From the NCBI RefSeq assembly GCF_003201475.1, contig NZ_QJJK01000010.1, forward strand, positions 124,001 to 188,000: DNA of 64,000 nucleotides, read 5' to 3'. Shown here one piece after another: positions 60,861 through 64,000 of the stretch (the first letter of the stretch is position 1; every line of letters starts with the position of its first letter). The stretch comes from Chelatococcus asaccharovorans (GTDB lineage Bacteria > Pseudomonadota > Alphaproteobacteria > Rhizobiales > Beijerinckiaceae). The position numbers and the translations under genes are program-made. The notes under the pieces are model-generated. The model ran no database searches. It saw only the letters and a list, made by a program, of their open reading frames with translations, and was not told the origin of the DNA.

Positions 60861-61613
60861 ATGACGGCGTTGAAGTGGCTTGCAGACCGGTATCCGCTTG
60901 CTCCGGGGGAGGCCGCTGCAGCTCAGCTCTTACGCGTCATCCGGGACGCCGTGGTCCGACTCGACATCGCGCCCGGTGAGAAACTATCGGAACAGGATCT
61001 TGCCGATGCGTTCGGCCTGAGCCGGCACCCCGTCCGCAACGCCTTGCTGCAGTTGCGGGATACGGGTCTGATCCGTTCCCTGCCGCAGAAGGCCACCCAG
61101 GTTCTGAGGATCTCGATCCCCGCGGTCGAGGCGGCCTGCTTCGTCAGGGAGGCTCTCGAATGCGCCGCGGCGCGCCGTGCCAGTGCGCATGCGACGCCCA
61201 TGGCGCTCAAGGAGCTCCGCTACTGCGTGGCGCTCCAGAAGACGGCAGCGGAGAACAACGAGATCGAGCGCTTCATGCGGCTCGATGACGAATTTCACCG
61301 CCTCGTCATCACCGCCGCCGGGTTCGAGCTGGCTTGGAAGATCGTCGATGACCACAGGGTCCAGATCGACCGTATCCGCTATCTGAAGCTGCGCAGGGCG
61401 AAGGCCCGTGATCCGAGCTATGTCCACCTCTACACCGTCAATATCCGCGAGCACGAGGCGATCCTCGAGGCCGTCGCGGCGGGCAACGCCGACGTCGCCG
61501 AGGCGCTGACGCGACATCATACCACCAAACTTCTGGACGCACTGCCGATCCTGCTCAAGGATCATGCCGAGATGTTCGAACCGCGTCCTGTCGAGCAACC
61601 GGCAACCGATTGA
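60861..61613 (+). CDS. GntR family transcriptional regulator with FCD domain
   Basis: ATG 60861 with GGGAG at 60851-60855 gives 250 residues. The N-terminal winged HTH at about 18-85 (LLRVIRDAVVRLDIAPGEKLSEQ, LADAFGLSRHPVRNALLQLR) is followed by an all-helical FCD domain at about 95-225 (FVREALECAAARRAS, RLDDEFHRLVITAAG, EHEAILEAVAAGNADVAEAL, with the metal-binding histidines of the family). FCD regulators usually repress nearby transport or catabolic genes and respond to the substrate. The divergent ABC-oxidase operon is the probable target. Confidence 0.92.
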   Translation: MTALKWLADRYPLAPGEAAAAQLLRVIRDAVVRLDIAPGEKLSEQDLADAFGLSRHPVRNALLQLRDTGLIRSLPQKATQVLRISIPAVEAACFVREALECAAARRASAHATPMALKELRYCVALQKTAAENNEIERFMRLDDEFHRLVITAAGFELAWKIVDDHRVQIDRIRYLKLRRAKARDPSYVHLYTVNIREHEAILEAVAAGNADVAEALTRHHTTKLLDALPILLKDHAEMFEPRPVEQPATD

Positions 61614-62078
61614 AACAGGGTCCGCGACGGGGCGAGAGCCCGAACATTCAACAAGGCGCGGAAGCGGTGGCACCTCGGCGCGGATGACACGAGCCGAGCG
61701 GCGCCGCCCAGCTCCTTCATTTGCACGCCACAGCCTGCCGTTGCTGCAATGGCCAAGCCAAGCCGTGTTATGCCATGCCACCAGCATCGGATGGTGGGAG
61801 GCGAGCATGCAATATGCGAACAGCATCTTGCCCCAATCCGGCTTCGCGAGAGCAGCGCCGATCCCGAGGAAAGCAGGCAGCGCATAGGCCGTCTCCGCGA
61901 GGCGGCAGTTGCCACCGACATTGGGCGTCCAGGCCAACCGCAGAGGAGTTTACAACTCTTAACTCGCTTTGCTGACCGGAAGACTGAACATTGCTCGCGC
62001 CAAAGGCTCTGCATGGATCGCCCCGTCATGCACGGCCGCGGAGGCAACCGCCCGGAGAGCAAAGACGGTGAGGCCGAC
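61614..62078. other. Intergenic region, possibly holding a decayed coding segment
   Basis: This 465-base region lies between the GntR/FCD gene and the amidohydrolase gene. No gene can be supported. On the minus strand, the frame ending its readable part near 61700 and starting at 61937 gives about 80 residues with protein-like hydrophobic character (TAYALPAFLGIGAAL, GKMLFAYCMLASHH), but it runs on into the regulator in shadow phase and has no ribosome site. May be a remnant. It likely contains the promoter for the amidohydrolase gene. Confidence 0.35.
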
Positions 62079-63053
62079 ATGAAGATCGACGTTCACGCCC
62101 ATTTGTATCCTGCTGCCTATCTGGACCTGCTGGACAGCTTCGGCGGTACAGGCGTCGGCACCGCGATTGCGCGTGGTCTTCACGCCGGTGACACGTCCGA
62201 GGATATCGACCGGCGCCTGGCGATGATGGACAAGGCGGGCGTTGACGTTCAGATATTGTCCGTCTCGCCTCAGGACCCCTACTTTCAGAACCCGGACCAA
62301 AGCCTGGACGCGGCGCGCCTCGCCAACAACATCCTCGCGGAGGTTGTGAAGCGAGGCCGTCACCGCTTTGCCGCGTTCGCTTCCTTGCCGCTGCCGCATA
62401 TCGACGCCGCAATCGCTGAAATGGATCGCTGCTTCCACGAATTGGAGATGATCGGCGTAACGGTGTCCACGACCATCCTGGGCAGGCCGCTGGCGGATTC
62501 CTGGTTCGATGGCCTGTTCTCCGAACTCGATCGGCGTGGGGCTGTCGTGTTCATCCACCCTGGTAGTGTAGGCCTCGCCTCAAGCTTGGTCACGAACTCC
62601 AGGCTCGATGGCCCGCTTGGCTCGCCATTCGAAGATACGATTTGCGTCCTGCAGCTCATACGGGCCGGCGTTCCCGAGCGTTTTCCAGGGATAAAATTCA
62701 TTTCGTCCCATCTGGGCGGATGCCTCCCGTTCCTATCGAAGCGAATCGACGTGCAGGCGCCCGTTTTCATGACGAGCACGGTGATACCGAGCGTGGAAGC
62801 GAAGCATCTCTGGTTTGATACGGTGAATGCACATCCAGCGGCGCTTCGGTGTGCGTGCGAAACTTTTGGGGCGGACCGCTTATTGCTCGGGACCGATACC
62901 CCATATTGGCAGGGCGATCTCTACCAACTTGCTGTCGATTACATCAGCCAAGCGGGTCTGTCCGCTCAGGATGTGGAGCGGATCTACAGCGAAAACGCCA
63001 TGGCACTGCTCGGCGCGAAACTTTCCCAAGCCGGCGCAGTCCCGGCCCGTTGA
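62079..63053 (+). CDS. Amidohydrolase_2 family protein (ACMSD/gamma-resorcylate decarboxylase-like)
   Basis: ATG 62079 with GGTGAGG upstream gives 324 residues; longer upstream frames lack sense. The metal motif His6-x-His8 (IDVHAHLYP) opens the TIM barrel. Further ligands are in FIHPGS, FISSHLGGCLPF (His) and LLLGTDTPYW (Asp). This pattern is that of aminocarboxymuconate-semialdehyde decarboxylase and related non-oxidative decarboxylases or hydrolases. It precedes a molybdenum hydroxylase gene (converging), so it may act on an aromatic or heterocyclic acid. Substrate not determined. Confidence 0.9.
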   Translation: MKIDVHAHLYPAAYLDLLDSFGGTGVGTAIARGLHAGDTSEDIDRRLAMMDKAGVDVQILSVSPQDPYFQNPDQSLDAARLANNILAEVVKRGRHRFAAFASLPLPHIDAAIAEMDRCFHELEMIGVTVSTTILGRPLADSWFDGLFSELDRRGAVVFIHPGSVGLASSLVTNSRLDGPLGSPFEDTICVLQLIRAGVPERFPGIKFISSHLGGCLPFLSKRIDVQAPVFMTSTVIPSVEAKHLWFDTVNAHPAALRCACETFGADRLLLGTDTPYWQGDLYQLAVDYISQAGLSAQDVERIYSENAMALLGAKLSQAGAVPAR

Positions 63054-63295
63054 TTAACGGTCGTGACTGAACTCCGTACCCGTGCACCGCCTTCTGCGAC
63101 CGGGGCGCCGGCCCGTGTCGGCCCTGGGCTGTTCACTTTCGCGGCGCGCACGGTTTGCCGATCGTCTCGTACCAGCTGGGTGCAGGAAAGGGTGGCGGGA
63201 TGCGAACGGATCCCCGCCCAGGAGGAGCTGGGGTGACCGGGCGACCGGCGGTCCGCTGTGTTTCGATAATCTCCGGTGCTCGATATCGCGGACGC
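63054..63295. other. Gap between converging amidohydrolase and molybdenum hydroxylase genes
   Basis: These 242 bases have no supported gene. No repeat and no classical terminator with a T-tract is visible. Confidence 0.4.
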
Positions 63296-64000
63296 CTACA
63301 TCACGTGCTCGATGCGAATCGGCAGCTCACGCAGACGCCGGCCTGTCGCGTGAAAGACGGCGTTGGCGATCGCCGGCGCCACGCCGCACAGCGACACCTC
63401 GCCGAGGCTCTTGACGCCGCTCTCCAGCAGACCATCAGGCTCGTCGATAAATTCCACGTCGATCCGGCCGATGTCAGCATTCACGGGGATCGCATATTCG
63501 GCAAGGTCCGCGTTCAAGAAACCGCCGTAGCGCGGATCCGTTTCGCTTGCCTCACGCAGTGCCGCGCCGATCCCCCACACGACACCGCCGCGCACCTGGC
63601 TCAGCGCCGTCCGCGGGCTGATCACGCGGCCACAGTCGGCAACGCTGACAACACGCGGCACACGGATGCGCCTCAGCCGGGGCTCCACGTGGACCTCCAC
63701 GAAATGAGCGATGAAGCTGAAGGAGACGCAATCGTCGAAGACCGGTCCGGCCCGGGATACGAGGCCCGAACGAAGAAGACCAAAGACATCGTCCGGCTGG
63801 CCCGGCGGCTTGACCATGGTTTCGACATCGAGCGAATCCCTGGCTGCGGCCTTTAGGATCTCCGATGGGGATCTGCCTTCGACGACACCATCAGGCGTAA
63901 GCTTCGCCAGCGCCTTCCACATCGCGTCGGCGGCAGCCTCGATGGCCAGGGCGGCGGAAGCCGAGCCCCAGGAGCCCGCCGTCGGCTGCTGTAGAGCGGC
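63296..64000 (-). CDS. Xanthine dehydrogenase family molybdopterin-binding subunit, C-terminal part
   Basis: The frame is open to the window edge and encodes the last 234 residues. Features are a segment ending SFIAHFVEVHVEP, then RRIRVPRVVSVADCGRVISPRTALSQVRGGVVWGIGAALREA and the catalytic region GVKSLGEVSLCGVAPAIANAV, where GEVSL/GE is the C-terminal motif with the conserved active-site glutamate of xanthine dehydrogenase/aldehyde oxidase family enzymes. It hydroxylates N-heterocycles or aldehydes with a Mo cofactor. The N-terminal part and the FAD and Fe-S subunits would be beyond 64000. Confidence 0.9.
   Translation of the reverse strand, partial: AALQQPTAGSWGSASAALAIEAAADAMWKALAKLTPDGVVEGRSPSEILKAAARDSLDVETMVKPPGQPDDVFGLLRSGLVSRAGPVFDDCVSFSFIAHFVEVHVEPRLRRIRVPRVVSVADCGRVISPRTALSQVRGGVVWGIGAALREASETDPRYGGFLNADLAEYAIPVNADIGRIDVEFIDEPDGLLESGVKSLGEVSLCGVAPAIANAVFHATGRRLRELPIRIEHVM

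Noticed and set aside
1-64000. tRNA, rRNA, CRISPR, phage or integrase genes
   Set aside because: I read for cloverleaf, repeat-spacer and integrase/transposase signatures and saw none. The only mobile-type sequence is the MITE-like element at 55806-56088.

Overview
The window reads as one contiguous stretch of a high-GC alphaproteobacterial chromosome. Protein style, codon use and the gene sets (group-2-type Mrp antiporter, NasT/NasS-controlled assimilatory nitrate operon, AcoR/AcoXABC, many Liv-type and peptide-type ABC systems) fit Hyphomicrobiales (Rhizobiales), for example a Bosea- or Chelatococcus-like organism. The genus is inference. No rRNA, tRNA, CRISPR, plasmid or prophage gene was found.

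Layout. 1-4.5 kb: the end of a membrane protein, a patatin-like phospholipase, an AI-2E family transporter and a membrane-anchored metallophosphoesterase. 5.1-10.7 kb: a seven-gene, end-overlapping Mrp-type cation/proton antiporter operon in the order E-F-G-(DUF4040+B)-C-D-second D/A-like subunit. 10.7-15.3 kb: an SLC13 permease, an alpha/beta hydrolase, a secreted protein of unknown function and a 45-residue membrane protein. 15.5-35.3 kb: a large accessory catabolic/transport region with a GMC oxidoreductase, isochorismatase-fold hydrolase, amidohydrolase, branched-chain-type ABC importer (binding protein plus LivHMGF, with a decayed second binding-protein gene next to livH), PEP-mutase/isocitrate-lyase-type enzyme, luciferase-like monooxygenase, acyl-CoA ligase, GntR/UTRA regulator, peptide-type permeases with their binding protein, an SDR and a CurA-like reductase. 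Similar AT-rich operator-like sites recur in front of several of these genes, suggesting one regulon.

35.4-47.6 kb (minus strand): nasT-nasS, then nrtA-nrtB-nrtD-nirB-nirD-nasA-cysG. Between nasS and nrtA lie an NtrC-type box, a sigma-54 -24/-12 promoter, an ANTAR-type hexaloop hairpin and an intrinsic terminator. Together these imply double control: nitrogen limitation through NtrC, and nitrate-dependent antitermination through NasS/NasT. 47.9-55.7 kb: an acetoin catabolic operon acoX-acoA-acoB-acoC plus a diacetyl/acetoin reductase and an AhpD-like protein. It has its own sigma-54 promoter and two tandem upstream repeats, and the activator gene acoR diverges from it. 55.8-56.1 kb: a 283-bp MITE-like element with 21-bp terminal inverted repeats and a strong nested hairpin, abutting the stop codon of an aldo/keto reductase. 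57.1-60.8 kb: a polar amino-acid-type ABC importer with an amine/amino-acid oxidase-like flavoprotein, divergent from a GntR/FCD regulator. 62.1-64 kb: an ACMSD-like amidohydrolase and the end of a molybdenum hydroxylase large subunit that runs off the window.

Two copies of a roughly 70-150 bp structured repeat (ends GTCATYCCGG / CCGGRATGAC) sit at operon borders at 34.2 kb and 47.8 kb. All functional assignments come from reading motifs and family resemblance in the sequence. No database search was run.
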